This document shows positions 35,573-43,730 of a stretch of 64,000 nucleotides of DNA, piece after piece. Origin of the DNA: Arthrobacter sp. B1I2 (GTDB lineage: Bacteria > Actinomycetota > Actinomycetes > Actinomycetales > Micrococcaceae); assembly GCF_030816485.1 (NCBI RefSeq), contig NZ_JAUSYC010000001.1:3162001-3226000 (forward strand), read 5' to 3'. Within the stretch, counting starts at the first letter, position 1. Every line of letters starts with the position of its first letter. The notes below the pieces were generated by a model that saw only the letters and a list, made by a program, of their open reading frames with translations, made no database searches and was not told the DNA's origin. The translations under genes were made by a program, and so were the position numbers.

Positions 35573-37714
35573 ATGTCTGAACGACCCCGCAAAGTACTCT
35601 TCGGCGCAGCCTACTACCACGAATACCAGCCCTCCCCCCGCCTCGAGCAGGATCTGGACCTGATGGCGGCCGCCAATATGACCGTTATCCGCGTCGGTGA
35701 ATCCACCTGGTCCCAATGGGAGCCCGACGACGGCCGGTTTGATCTGGAATGGATGACCCCGGTCCTTGACGGCGCCCACCAGCGAGGGATCTCGGTCATC
35801 TTGGGTACGCCGACCTACGCGATTCCGATGTGGCTCGCGCGCCGGTACCCGGAAATTGCCGCCGAAACCAAGACCGGCCAGCCGCTGGGCTGGGGAGCCC
35901 GGCAGGAAGTGGACTACACCCACCCCGCGTTCAAATTCCACGCCGAACGCATCATCCGCAAGATCATCCAACGCTTCGCGAATCACCCTGCCGTGATCGG
36001 CTACCAAGTCGATAACGAACCCGGTCTGCTCGCCTTCCACAACCGGGGCGTCTTCCAGCGCTTCACGGACGAACTCCGGCATCAATACGGAACGGTGGAG
36101 AACCTCAACAAGGAATGGGGCCTGGCCTACTGGTCCCACCAGCTCTCCACCTGGGCGGACCTCTGGACACCCGACAACAATGCCCAGCCGCAATACGACC
36201 TCGCCTGGCGGCGGTTCCAGGCCCGGCTCACCACAGAATTCCTGCAGTGGCAGGCCGCCATCGTCCGCGAATACTCCACACCGGAACAGTTCGTCACCAC
36301 CTGCATCGCATACGACCGGCCCTCCCAACACGACCAGGACATGACCCTGGATTTCGACATCACAGCAGGCAACCCCTACTACGCCATGCAGGACGCTTTC
36401 GCCATTCCCCCGTCGACCACCACACCCCAAGGGTGGGCCACTTCCGGCGCCTGGACGCTCTTCCAAAGCGGAGACCGGATGTACTCATCCAAACAAGCCC
36501 CCTTCCTGGTCACCGAAACCAACGCCGGCGCCATCGGCGGATCAGCAATGCAATACCCGGCATTCGACGGACAGTGGCGGCAGGCAGCGTACGCATTCAT
36601 CTCCCGCGGCGCCGAAATGATCGAATACTGGCACTGGGCAACCAACCACTACGGCACCGAAACCTACTGGATCGGCGTCCTCCCCCACGACCAGAAACCC
36701 GGACGGGTCTACCACGAACTCGCCCAAATCGGAGCGGAACTCAAAGCCGCCGACGAAGCATTGGTCGGCCTCACGCCAGATGCCAGCATCGGCATGATCT
36801 ACTCCAATCACTCCAAATGGGGACTGGCCGCCCAGCCCTGCTTCCTGGCCGAAGCCCCCATGACCGGAGACGAACGCTCCTACCAGAAGATCTTCGAAGC
36901 CTTCTACCAAGGAGCCTTCCGGGCAGGGGCCCCCGTCCGTATCCTTCACGACCGACAGATCACCGGCAGCGAAGGCCAGAACCTGGACCCTGCCCAGGTC
37001 GCCAAGGACCTGCCCGTCCTGATCGCCGCCGGCCTGTACATCGCCGACGACACACTCCTGGACTGGCTGCGTGCGTACGCTGAAGCCGGCGGACACCTCG
37101 TGCTGGGTATTCGCACCGGCTACGCGGACCACGAGGCCCGCGCCCGACTCGAAACCAAACCCTCGCGGTTGGCAAAACAAGCAGGGGTCACTTACCAGGA
37201 ATTCTCCCAACTGGATACTCCACTCGACCTCGAAGCCGCCGAAGGTCTGGAGCTCTCTCCCGGAAGCCGCGCCACCCGCTGGATCGACTACCTCAAGCAG
37301 CAAGAGGGCAGCATCCTTGCCAGTTACTTGCACCCGCAGTTCGGCCGCTACCCCGCCATCACCACCACGAAGGCGGGATCCGGTAGGATCACCACCGTCG
37401 GCACCCTGCCAAATACCGACCTGGCCGCAGACATCATCCGATGGCTTGCCCCGGAACGCGACGCAGGCTGGGAAGACCTGCCCGAGGCTGTCACCGTACA
37501 CTCCGCAACCAACGCAGCCGGCCGCCGGCTGCACTTCCTCCACAACTGGGGTTGGGAACCCGTAACTGTTGCCTCACCGGTCTCCTTGGGCGACCTGCTC
37601 GACCCGGATCAGATAAACCTGACCAAGATCGAACTCGCTGCCTGGGACGTGCGGGTCCTCATCGAAACCTCGATACAGCAACGCGACGAAATAGCAGCTT
37701 CGAACGCACCGTAG
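35573..37714 (+). CDS. Beta-galactosidase, glycoside hydrolase family 42
   Basis: A 713-residue retaining glycosidase with the GH42 layout: TIM barrel, trimerisation domain and a C-terminal beta domain. The acid/base Glu149 lies in YQVDNEPG and the nucleophile Glu315 in LVTETNAG. There is no signal peptide, so it acts in the cytoplasm on imported oligosaccharides, probably beta-galactosides. The frame is open to 35447, but ATG 35573 gives the family's N-terminus (RKVLFGAAYYHEY). It ends the operon. Confidence 0.93.
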   Translation: MSERPRKVLFGAAYYHEYQPSPRLEQDLDLMAAANMTVIRVGESTWSQWEPDDGRFDLEWMTPVLDGAHQRGISVILGTPTYAIPMWLARRYPEIAAETKTGQPLGWGARQEVDYTHPAFKFHAERIIRKIIQRFANHPAVIGYQVDNEPGLLAFHNRGVFQRFTDELRHQYGTVENLNKEWGLAYWSHQLSTWADLWTPDNNAQPQYDLAWRRFQARLTTEFLQWQAAIVREYSTPEQFVTTCIAYDRPSQHDQDMTLDFDITAGNPYYAMQDAFAIPPSTTTPQGWATSGAWTLFQSGDRMYSSKQAPFLVTETNAGAIGGSAMQYPAFDGQWRQAAYAFISRGAEMIEYWHWATNHYGTETYWIGVLPHDQKPGRVYHELAQIGAELKAADEALVGLTPDASIGMIYSNHSKWGLAAQPCFLAEAPMTGDERSYQKIFEAFYQGAFRAGAPVRILHDRQITGSEGQNLDPAQVAKDLPVLIAAGLYIADDTLLDWLRAYAEAGGHLVLGIRTGYADHEARARLETKPSRLAKQAGVTYQEFSQLDTPLDLEAAEGLELSPGSRATRWIDYLKQQEGSILASYLHPQFGRYPAITTTKAGSGRITTVGTLPNTDLAADIIRWLAPERDAGWEDLPEAVTVHSATNAAGRRLHFLHNWGWEPVTVASPVSLGDLLDPDQINLTKIELAAWDVRVLIETSIQQRDEIAASNAP

Positions 37715-37756
37715 ACGGGGCGACCGGAAAGGCCGCCATTGCAATTTCGGTGCGAC

Positions 37757-37789
37757 GGGGAGGGGTCTGGGCATCCCGGACCTCTCCCC
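37757..37789 (+). terminator. Terminator after the sugar operon
   Basis: GGGGAGGGGTC and GACCTCTCCCC form an 11-bp stem with one G-T pair and an 11-base loop. The T-run is poor, so termination is likely but not certain. Confidence 0.6.
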
Positions 37790-38006
37790 CGGCTTAAGCC
37801 GCAGCCGCTTCGGGATGAGCTGTCATCCTCGACCAGGCACTGCAGCGGATAAGGGAAGCAGCGGAGTGGGCATGCCCTCATGCGCTGGGGTCATCACTTT
37901 CTGTGCGGGGGCCAGAGCAGATCCGCCCGTGGCACTGGCGGGGATCTCTGCTGCCCCGTCTGCACACATGAGATCCATAGACCCTGGCCCCTTCCCTGAG
38001 GACCTC

Positions 38007-38614
38007 ATGAGCACCAAAAATCTACAACGGCTTCCGGCTCGCCGAAGGCACCGACCTGGATGCCTTCAAGCAGACCGTCCGATCTGTCATCGACCCGCTC
38101 CGGGATCAGGAAGACCTGAAACTGCTGGCATCGATAGCAAAGTACATTGACTCGAAGTGGCTGGAGGGTGAACCCATCGAAGCCGGCGCTGCCGCGGCCG
38201 CATACGACCAGTGGATTGAGGCCCAGCGCGGCATGAGCTCCTACAGCTACGACCACGACCTGAACCGGTTCGAGCTCAGCATCGGCACCGACCCGGGGGA
38301 CCGGCCGCATCATGGTCATCGTCCGCTCCGAAAACCACACCCTCCTGGAGGCCTTCAAAGACCTCCCTGGCGTGGAGGAGTTCGGCTACTGGGACAACAC
38401 TGACTCCTACCCGTAGGGCGTCACGCGGTCCGACTGGAAGGTCCGCGAAGCCGCCTGAAACAGGATGCTCCCCAGCCTTGGCCGGATCTCGGACACCTGG
38501 GTCCTGCGGGACACCGTGGACATCGGCAACGAACTGCGGGACGTCCACCGCATCCTGCCCCACGTCTGGCGCCCGTACCGGGAGCTCCCCTTTCGGGTCA
38601 GTCGTTCATATTGA
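38007..38614 (+). pseudogene. Decayed unknown gene with four lesions
   Basis: ATG 38007 begins MSTK, then a five-A run (38016-38020) shifts the frame. One base later a convincing protein reads IYNGFRLAEGTDLDAFKQTV... and continues to a second shift near the G-run at 38295-38306. The next frame gives RIMVIVRSENHTLLEAFKDL..., then an in-frame TAG (38414-38416) and TGA (38456-38458). Protein-like reading continues (RMLPSLGRISDTWVLRD) to TGA at 38612-38614. The original was about 200 residues, of unknown function. Confidence 0.7.
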
Positions 38615-39047
38615 GGCTGACTTCATTGTCGTCTACGCACAGTCGAATGCTGATCCGGTTCTCGTACCCGCCGGCACAGTCCGGCCTGTAGACCGTGCCG
38701 ATCTCCATTTCGTAGCCGGTGGAGTCCACCAGCTGCTGAAGGTCGACAGGTCCGGGCGCCTCCCAGTTCCTGTACAAGGTGTGGCACGAGTGATCGAACG
38801 GGATGCAGGTGATGTCGTGGTGCGGCTCGTCGCTCCAGACGAGCTTCCAGTCCGTAGGCGCAATGCCGTCCGCAACGGAAACCAGCCTGTGGATCTTGGC
38901 GGATTCATTGACCGTAGCCGCTACGAACAGGAAGATCAGCGGCAAAATCACGGAACCGGCCGCCAAAAACCACGGCCAGCGCGGCGCCTTCGGGCGCGGC
39001 AGCGGCTGTCGCTGCCAATGCATGTACTGCTCCATCTTGTCCCCCAA
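38598..39047 (-). CDS. Hypothetical membrane-anchored protein
   Basis: A 149-residue protein with a short cytoplasmic N-terminus, one membrane helix (WFLAAGSVILPLIFLFVAATV) and an outside domain of about 100 residues. The outside part holds four cysteines (near DITCIPFDHSCHTLY, RPDCAGG, RLCVDD) that could form two disulphides. Its end overlaps the decayed gene on the other strand by a few bases. No family recognised. Confidence 0.65.
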   Translation of the reverse strand: MGDKMEQYMHWQRQPLPRPKAPRWPWFLAAGSVILPLIFLFVAATVNESAKIHRLVSVADGIAPTDWKLVWSDEPHHDITCIPFDHSCHTLYRNWEAPGPVDLQQLVDSTGYEMEIGTVYRPDCAGGYENRISIRLCVDDNEVSLNMND

Positions 39048-39114
39048 CCCTCAATGTTCGTCTCCAATCCAAACATGCGCAGAGTCGGTCCGGGCGGCCG
39101 CCGCGTCTGACCGG

Positions 39115-39535
39115 CTAGTCCCGGTCGGGCAAGGTGGTCTTCTCTGCGTATCGCGACCTTCCCGCGGCACGCTTTGGCCGCACCGCCTCCTTGGGTGCCG
39201 GCGCCCCGTCGTAGGTCTTCTTGTACCGGTAGAGGGTGGCCTTGGACCATCCGACCGTCTTGGCCGCGTGCTCGGCGGTCTTACCCTGGGCCATGAGCTC
39301 CCGGGCCGTGTTCACCCGGTCCCTGGCAATGGTCTCATCCATCGGCGCCGGCCCGAACCGGACCCCACGTTTCTGGCCGCTGATCACCCGGCCCGCACCC
39401 GCTCATTGATGAGCTCCCGCTCATACTCGGCCAGGGTGGCCGTGATCCCAGTTGCATACGGCCCTGGGCGCTGGTCGGGTCGAGATTGTCCATGATCGAG
39501 TGCAGCCGGATGGGCCGGAATGGCGCCGGTCAAGC
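39115..39535 (-). pseudogene. Serine recombinase remnant, C-terminal half
   Basis: Read across frames this is the end of a resolvase/invertase: LHSIMDNLDPTSAQGRMQLG, then after a one-base shift ITATLAEYERELINERVRAG, then after another VISGQKRGVRFGPAPMDE. The HTH part (KTAEHAAKTVGWSKATLYRYKKTY) is intact in the frame 39115-39387. The catalytic serine domain is missing. It is a relic of a mobile element. Confidence 0.75.
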
Positions 39536-39581
39536 ATGAAACCGGCGCGAGTAAAGCTATGAGGGCTGGCTTGAAGCGCAT
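39384..39581 (-). pseudogene. Chimeric ORF: foreign signal peptide joined to recombinase remnant
   Basis: ATG 39581 has a strong AAGGAGAA ribosome site and begins a typical secretion signal (MRFKPALIALLAPVSCLTGA). After about residue 20 the sequence runs into the serine-recombinase remnant in one of its frames and ends at 39384 after 65 residues. A secreted-protein gene therefore seems to have been cut and joined here. The joined product is unlikely to work. Confidence 0.5.
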
Positions 39582-39872
39582 GTACTTCTCCTTCGAACCG
39601 TCCCGGCGCCACTGCCGAGCCTGGGACCATGTTGAAGGAGACCTCTTCCTGCGGGTCACAATCCTCCCCAGTGCCAGAGCTGTCAAGGAGTCACGGGCCC
39701 GCGGCCGAAGGTACCCACAACCCCCTGTCACAAGCTGGTTGCTCGTCACCTAGAGCAGTGCGGTCGCTCTATTGATGCCGGTTTCGAGGGCGCCCAGATC
39801 GCTGACCTGCCGGCGGCACTGGAACGGTTCCGCTGTCGGCTTCACGAGAGGGGCAGTGCGCTCATGGGCCTC
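39582..39872. other. Non-coding or unrecognised stretch
   Basis: I see no supported gene here. Short frames exist on both strands but are shadows or lack start signals; the stretch may hold further debris of the recombinase element. Confidence 0.4.
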
Positions 39873-40817
39873 TCAAGTCGTTCGGAATTCGCACCAGAGC
39901 GGGTAGTGGTCTGAGATCCGCCAGGAGACCTCGCTGCGGGTCAGGCCCTGGAAGACGTGCGGGATGAAGTCGAACGTTCCGGCCCCGCTGGCCGTAGGCC
40001 AGGCCCGTCAGCAGTGAAGTTCCGGCCGGCTTGGAGAACCATGCGATCTGATCGTAGAAGTGCTTGGTCTTGTCTTCTTCGAAGATTGTCCGCGGGACGG
40101 CGTTCAGCTCCGTCGGTGCCCACAGGCCCGTGGAGATGAACGCTTCGTAGAGCGGGTCGCCGATTCGGTCCAGGTTGAAGTCGCCGAGCACAATGAGGTT
40201 GGAGTTCCAGTCCTTGGGCCGGACAGCCCAGTCGTGCATCCATTCCGCGAGCTCAGTGATCTCGGGCAGCCGCTCCGCGTCGTCCTTGCCCCAGAGGATG
40301 TGGACGGAGGCGAGGGTAAACGCCGCCCCGGCACGCGTGAAGCTGGCCGTGTACGGAGTGCTGGGGAACTGACGCTGCGGGTCCTCCCCGATCGGTGGCA
40401 GCACGATTTCCCCGACCAGGCCGGCGGGCTGGACCCGGCTGCTGTCGTACAGGAAGGCGAGGCGTTCGCCCTTGCCGGCCGCTCCTTCGGTGACATCGGA
40501 GACGACGACCTGCCACTGGTCTCCCAGACTGGCCAAGAGCCGTTTGAGGGCCGTCGGGTTGCGTTGCGGCGGGACTCCCGGACGGGGACGACGTCGAACC
40601 GGGAGATGACCGCGGCAAGGCAGGCGATGGCGTGCCAGTCCCTCTTGGTCGAGTCTTTGGGCCCCGCCAGCCACTTGGCTGTCAGGTCGCCCAGGGCGCG
40701 GATGTTCCAGGTCCCGACCAGCAGGTTGGAGTTCGTCTCGGCCGGCATCGCGGCGTCGAGGGCTGCCATCAGCCGGCCCACGTCTTCTCTTACTGCTGCC
40801 GGTGGCTGCTCCGTCAT
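39873..40817 (-). pseudogene. Endonuclease/exonuclease/phosphatase-like protein, two frameshifts
   Basis: The N-terminal frame from ATG 40817 reads NLLVGTWNIRALGDLTAKWL and then loses frame near 40560, in a CGCAACGCAACCC stretch. The next frame carries the core (LIVLGDFNLDRIGDP; HFYDQIAWFSKP), and a second shift near 39976 restores a natural end (FDFIPHVFQGLTRSEVSWRI, then SDHYPLWCEFRTT). The GTWNIR, GDFN and SDHYPL motifs are those of metal-dependent EEP hydrolases. Without the shifts it would be about 310 residues. Sequencing error is possible but would be needed twice. Confidence 0.75.
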
Positions 40818-40937
40818 GACTCCATGCAAGCAGATCTTCACGGAGTTAAACGCAGACACACCCGATGGCCGCGGGCCTCGCGCGTACCCAGTATGTCCAC
40901 CGCTCAAGAGACGTACTGCCGCGGCTAGGCTTCGACT

Positions 40938-41294
40938 ATGCGTAGAACATTGGCGGTACTGGCCGCCGTCGTTATGGGCCTGACCGGTTGCAGTGCCCAG
41001 CCGGTGTCCGGTCCGTCGGCTCCGCCGCCCGTGTCACCGCCGGCGGCGGCCTCACCGGAGAGTGTGGTCCTGGAGAGCTTTGTGGGAGCCAAGCTCGACG
41101 ACGTCCAGCACGCGCTGGACCAGCTGAAGCTGAAGCACGAAGTGGTTTCCGGGGACGGCAAGAAGGTCCTCGTGGCGTCGAACTGGACGGTGACCGGCCA
41201 GGACCCTGCTGCCGGCACCGAGGTGAAAACAGGCAGCACCATACGGTTGACCGTCACCGAGGCAGGGGCCTCCCCCGCCGCCTCCCGGCCGTAG
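40938..41294 (+). CDS. PASTA-domain lipoprotein
   Basis: A 118-residue protein with a signal peptide ending in the lipobox MGLTGC (Cys18), a Pro/Ser-rich linker and one PASTA-like domain (FVGAKLDDVQHALDQLKLK...VTGQDPAAGTEVKTGSTIRLTV). PASTA domains bind cell-wall fragments in other proteins; here the domain stands alone on a lipid anchor. TAGGCT (40926-40931) ends six bases before the ATG, so the mRNA is probably leaderless. Confidence 0.82.
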   Translation: MRRTLAVLAAVVMGLTGCSAQPVSGPSAPPPVSPPAAASPESVVLESFVGAKLDDVQHALDQLKLKHEVVSGDGKKVLVASNWTVTGQDPAAGTEVKTGSTIRLTVTEAGASPAASRP

Positions 41295-41396
41295 TCAGCC
41301 TGCCCGCGGCTACTGGGTGCAGGTCCGGGGACACCGCCTCGCTGCATGGCGTCTCTTAAGTCGTCTTTACAGCCGCACGCAGGTAAGTTGTGGTCT

Positions 41397-41912
41397 ATGA
41401 CATTGGGGGATGCCACCGCGGTGGCGATAGATCCGCGGGCCCTGGCCTTCGGCTACGCGCAGCGCCGGTCCTGGGTTTTCTTTGCCTGGTGGTACGGGGC
41501 AGTAATCGCACTTCCCGGGGCGGTCGACGCGGGGCTCTCCGGGTTGCTCGGCCAGGAACCGGACCGGGGCATCTTCATGATGATCCTTGGTACAGCCATC
41601 TCCGTCGTGGGCTGGCTGGTGACCTTGGGCGTGCGGTTCTCGCGCAAGCCCCCCAAACCTGCCTCCGACATCCCGCGCGTGGAACAGGCCATCCGGATCA
41701 GCCCGCACGTCATCAAATTCTCGGTGATCGGCGCGGCAGTGATCGCAGCCAGCTTGGTCTTGCTCACGCCCAACGGCAGGTCCCCCGAATTGCTTCCGAT
41801 CATTGGCCTCATCGCTGCCGCCCAGCTAGCGATAACCGGCGGCATCGGTTACTCGGGCTGGCTCATGAAGAACAGCGGGGAGCTCTACGCGCAGAGGCTG
41901 GAACGCCGCTGA
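41397..41912 (+). CDS. Hypothetical membrane protein, four predicted helices
   Basis: About 171 residues with hydrophobic segments near SWVFFAWWYGAVIALPG, FMMILGTAISVVGWLVTLG, VIKFSVIGAAVIAASLVLL and LLPIIGLIAAAQLAITGGI. A basic loop (RFSRKPPKPASD) separates the pairs. An in-frame ATG at 41346 would add 17 residues. I recognise no family. Confidence 0.72.
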   Translation: MTLGDATAVAIDPRALAFGYAQRRSWVFFAWWYGAVIALPGAVDAGLSGLLGQEPDRGIFMMILGTAISVVGWLVTLGVRFSRKPPKPASDIPRVEQAIRISPHVIKFSVIGAAVIAASLVLLTPNGRSPELLPIIGLIAAAQLAITGGIGYSGWLMKNSGELYAQRLERR

Positions 41913-41927
41913 CCCTGGCCAGCGCTA

Positions 41928-41970
41928 AGTCGGTGCAGACCCTGGCCGTTCGCCGCGGTCTGCACCGACT
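41928..41970 (+). terminator. Long inverted repeat after the membrane-protein gene
   Basis: AGTCGGTGCAGACC and its exact complement (41957-41970) are separated by 15 bases and followed by AATTAATTA. It can act as a terminator, although there is no pure T-run. Confidence 0.6.
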
Positions 41971-42084
41971 AATTAATTACTGGTCGCTTCCGTTACAAAT
42001 ACGGGATGGGCTTGCGTACATATTGCTAAGCATGCTTATTATGATCTCAGTTGGATGGGGATCCGGTTGCGAAGGGGAATCGAT

Positions 42085-42117
42085 AAGGGTGCGCTCAGCG
42101 AACGGGGCGCGCCTTTT
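42085..42117 (+). repeat. Conserved-loop stem-loop, copy 1
   Basis: AAGGGTGCGC, the loop TCAGCGAACGG and GGCGCGCC followed by TTTTT. The same loop recurs at 43042, 45951 and 50636. No gene ends just before this copy; only an AT-rich promoter-like stretch (about 42035-42060) precedes it. Confidence 0.75.
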
Positions 42118-42227
42118 TCGTGCCCAGGCGCAACTGGGCCAGCTACTGGTCCCTGCTTGTGCAAATTCCGGCTCCGACGCGGAGTTTCGCCCAGGGCCGC
42201 CCGCCCTGCAGTCCTAGAGTTTCGCCC

Positions 42228-42398
42228 ATGCACCCCTTAGTGGCGATCAGCCTGGTGTTCCTCACCGGGCTTGCCTGGACGGGCACCATCCTGACCCTGT
42301 TGGTATCCCTGGCGAAAGCCCGACGGCGGGCGCGGGCTGGGCGCGTTGAGGGCGCCGCGGAGTCTCGAATACCCGAGGTGAGCGCCACGCCAAGGTAG
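42228..42398 (+). CDS. Tiny membrane protein with basic tail
   Basis: A 56-residue protein with one N-terminal membrane helix (VAISLVFLTGLAWTGTILTLL) followed by an arginine-rich stretch (KARRRARAGR). It has the same build as the ORFs at 43141 and 49494. TAGAGT (42215-42220) ends seven bases before the ATG, pointing to a leaderless mRNA. The function is unknown. Confidence 0.6.
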   Translation: MHPLVAISLVFLTGLAWTGTILTLLVSLAKARRRARAGRVEGAAESRIPEVSATPR

Positions 42399-42562
42399 CC
42401 TCTTGCTGCCTGCTCCGACCCCTGGGCCGGGAAGGTTGTGCAGACCATTCTGGGCACCAGAAGGTTGCCGTGCTAACCCGGGCCGTTCGCCTCTCGACGG
42501 GGCCACAGCCCAGGCCTAGCCTGTCCCTGCAGTAACCCGACAACAATGACAGAAGGCCCGCA

Positions 42563-42955
42563 ATGGGAGCACAAGAAGATACGGCACTGGTTCGGCGCGG
42601 CTACGAAGCCTTCATCGCCGGCGACATGGACACACTCAGGGAACTATTCACCGAGGACGCTGTCTGGCATGTCGGCGGAAGCGGGGGCCTTTCCGGGGAC
42701 AAGAAGGGCCGGGACGCGATCCTGGCCTATTTTGGTGAGCTGGGCTCTCGCTCCCAAGGGTCACTCAAGCTCACCCTGGAAGACGTGGCCACGGGTGACA
42801 GGCACACCATCGGGGTCCAGTCGAACCACGCGGAACGCGACGGTAAGTCCCTGGACCAGCGGGCGGTCATTGTTTTCACCATCTCCGGCGGCAAGGTAAC
42901 TGAAGCCCTGGAGATCGCAGAGGATACGGGTAAGTTATCCGATTTCTGGTCCTGA
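42563..42955 (+). CDS. SnoaL-like (NTF2-fold) protein, copy 1
   Basis: A 130-residue cone-shaped-fold protein of the SnoaL/ketosteroid-isomerase superfamily (VRRGYEAFIAGDMDTLRELFTEDAVWHVGG...). It is probably a small-molecule enzyme or binding protein; the substrate is unknown. It differs from the copy at 45436 in about 24 of 130 positions. AAGG lies eight bases before the ATG. Downstream is a csbD remnant and stem-loop copy 2. Confidence 0.88.
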   Translation: MGAQEDTALVRRGYEAFIAGDMDTLRELFTEDAVWHVGGSGGLSGDKKGRDAILAYFGELGSRSQGSLKLTLEDVATGDRHTIGVQSNHAERDGKSLDQRAVIVFTISGGKVTEALEIAEDTGKLSDFWS

Positions 42956-42959
42956 TTCT

Positions 42960-43031
42960 GGCCGGCGACGCCAGGCCAAGGGCGACGTGAAGCAGGCTGG
43001 CGGAAAGGTCAAGGACGTCTTCAAGGACTGA
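42960..43031 (+). pseudogene. CsbD-family protein, C-terminal remnant
   Basis: The frame before TGA 43029-43031 reads QAKGDVKQAGGKVKDVFKD, matching the end of CsbD-type stress proteins. The start and first two thirds are missing, apparently replaced by the end of the SnoaL-like gene. The stem-loop that follows would be the original csbD terminator. Confidence 0.65.
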
Positions 43032-43041
43032 CAGGTTTTAC

Positions 43042-43079
43042 GGGAAGGGCGCGCTCAACGAACGGGGCGCGCCTTTCCC
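43042..43079 (+). terminator. Conserved-loop stem-loop, copy 2 (csbD terminator)
   Basis: A 13-bp stem with one G-T pair (GGGAAGGGCGCGC with GCGCGCCTTTCCC) around the loop TCAACGAACGG, 10 bases after the csbD remnant's stop. Confidence 0.8.
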
Positions 43080-43140
43080 GTGTCCGGGCAGGGCAAGCTT
43101 TCCCGCGTCGCCTAGGTTCAACGACTACTTGGGGGTAGCG

Positions 43141-43299
43141 ATGAATCCTGGGCAAGCCTTTGGCATTCTCGGCATCCTGTACGCGGTCTTGACGATTGCG
43201 CTGGCCGGCATGGCGGTGTTCGCCTTGGTTCTGGTCATCATTTTCCTGCGGCTTCGCATTGCCGAGATGAAGCGGGCCGCGCGGGCCGGGGACAGCTGA
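43141..43299 (+). CDS. Tiny membrane protein with basic tail
   Basis: A 52-residue protein: one long hydrophobic helix (two thirds of the length, LTIALAGMAVFALVLVIIFL) and a basic end (RLRIAEMKRAARAGDS). GGGGG lies eight bases before the ATG. It has the same build as the ORFs at 42228 and 49494, though with little sequence identity. Short enough to be missed by common gene-length cut-offs. Confidence 0.6.
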   Translation: MNPGQAFGILGILYAVLTIALAGMAVFALVLVIIFLRLRIAEMKRAARAGDS

Positions 43300-43347
43300 T
43301 GCGCCGGAAGGACTGAGGTTGCTGCGTACCCGTCCGCCGGCCACGAA

Positions 43348-43522
43348 TGGCCACGGCACAATAAGACCGACGACCAGGAGGAGCGCATCCTGGCGTCTGG
43401 CTGCACACCCAGCGCATCGACTATCGGGCCAGGAGGCTCACCGATGCCAAGGAAAAGCAGCTCAAGGAGGTCATCCCGGCTGGTGGCAAGGGGGCCCGCG
43501 GCGCGGTGCGAGCAGTCGCTGA
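43348..43522 (+). pseudogene. Helicase-associated (HA) domain remnant, copy 1
   Basis: The reading HNKTDDQEERI, then after a one-base loss VWLHTQRIDYRARRLTDAKE..., then after another shift PGWWQGGPRRGASS matches the Trp-rich helicase-associated repeat found in large actinobacterial helicases. Only about one repeat is left. A second fragment lies at 46082. Confidence 0.6.
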
Positions 43523-43730
43523 CCGCTTAGCGGGCGGGCCCGTGTGCGGCAATGCGTGGCTGGGAAACAAAAGGTGGCGGCCAGAAATCAGGCCAGTGGG
43601 TTGAAGCTTCCTTGCCATGAGGGTCAGCCGTAAAATTGAGCTGCTGGGACGGCGGTGCCGCCGCAGGTCTGGCCGGATGTGGTGCCGCAGACGGCCAAAA
43701 CCTGTCACGTCGTCCCGAGCGGACGCAGCA

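Noticed and set aside
39520..39753. 77-codon plus-strand frame beside the recombinase relic
   Set aside because: It overlaps the stronger minus-strand signal-peptide ORF and has no ribosome site or recognisable domain.
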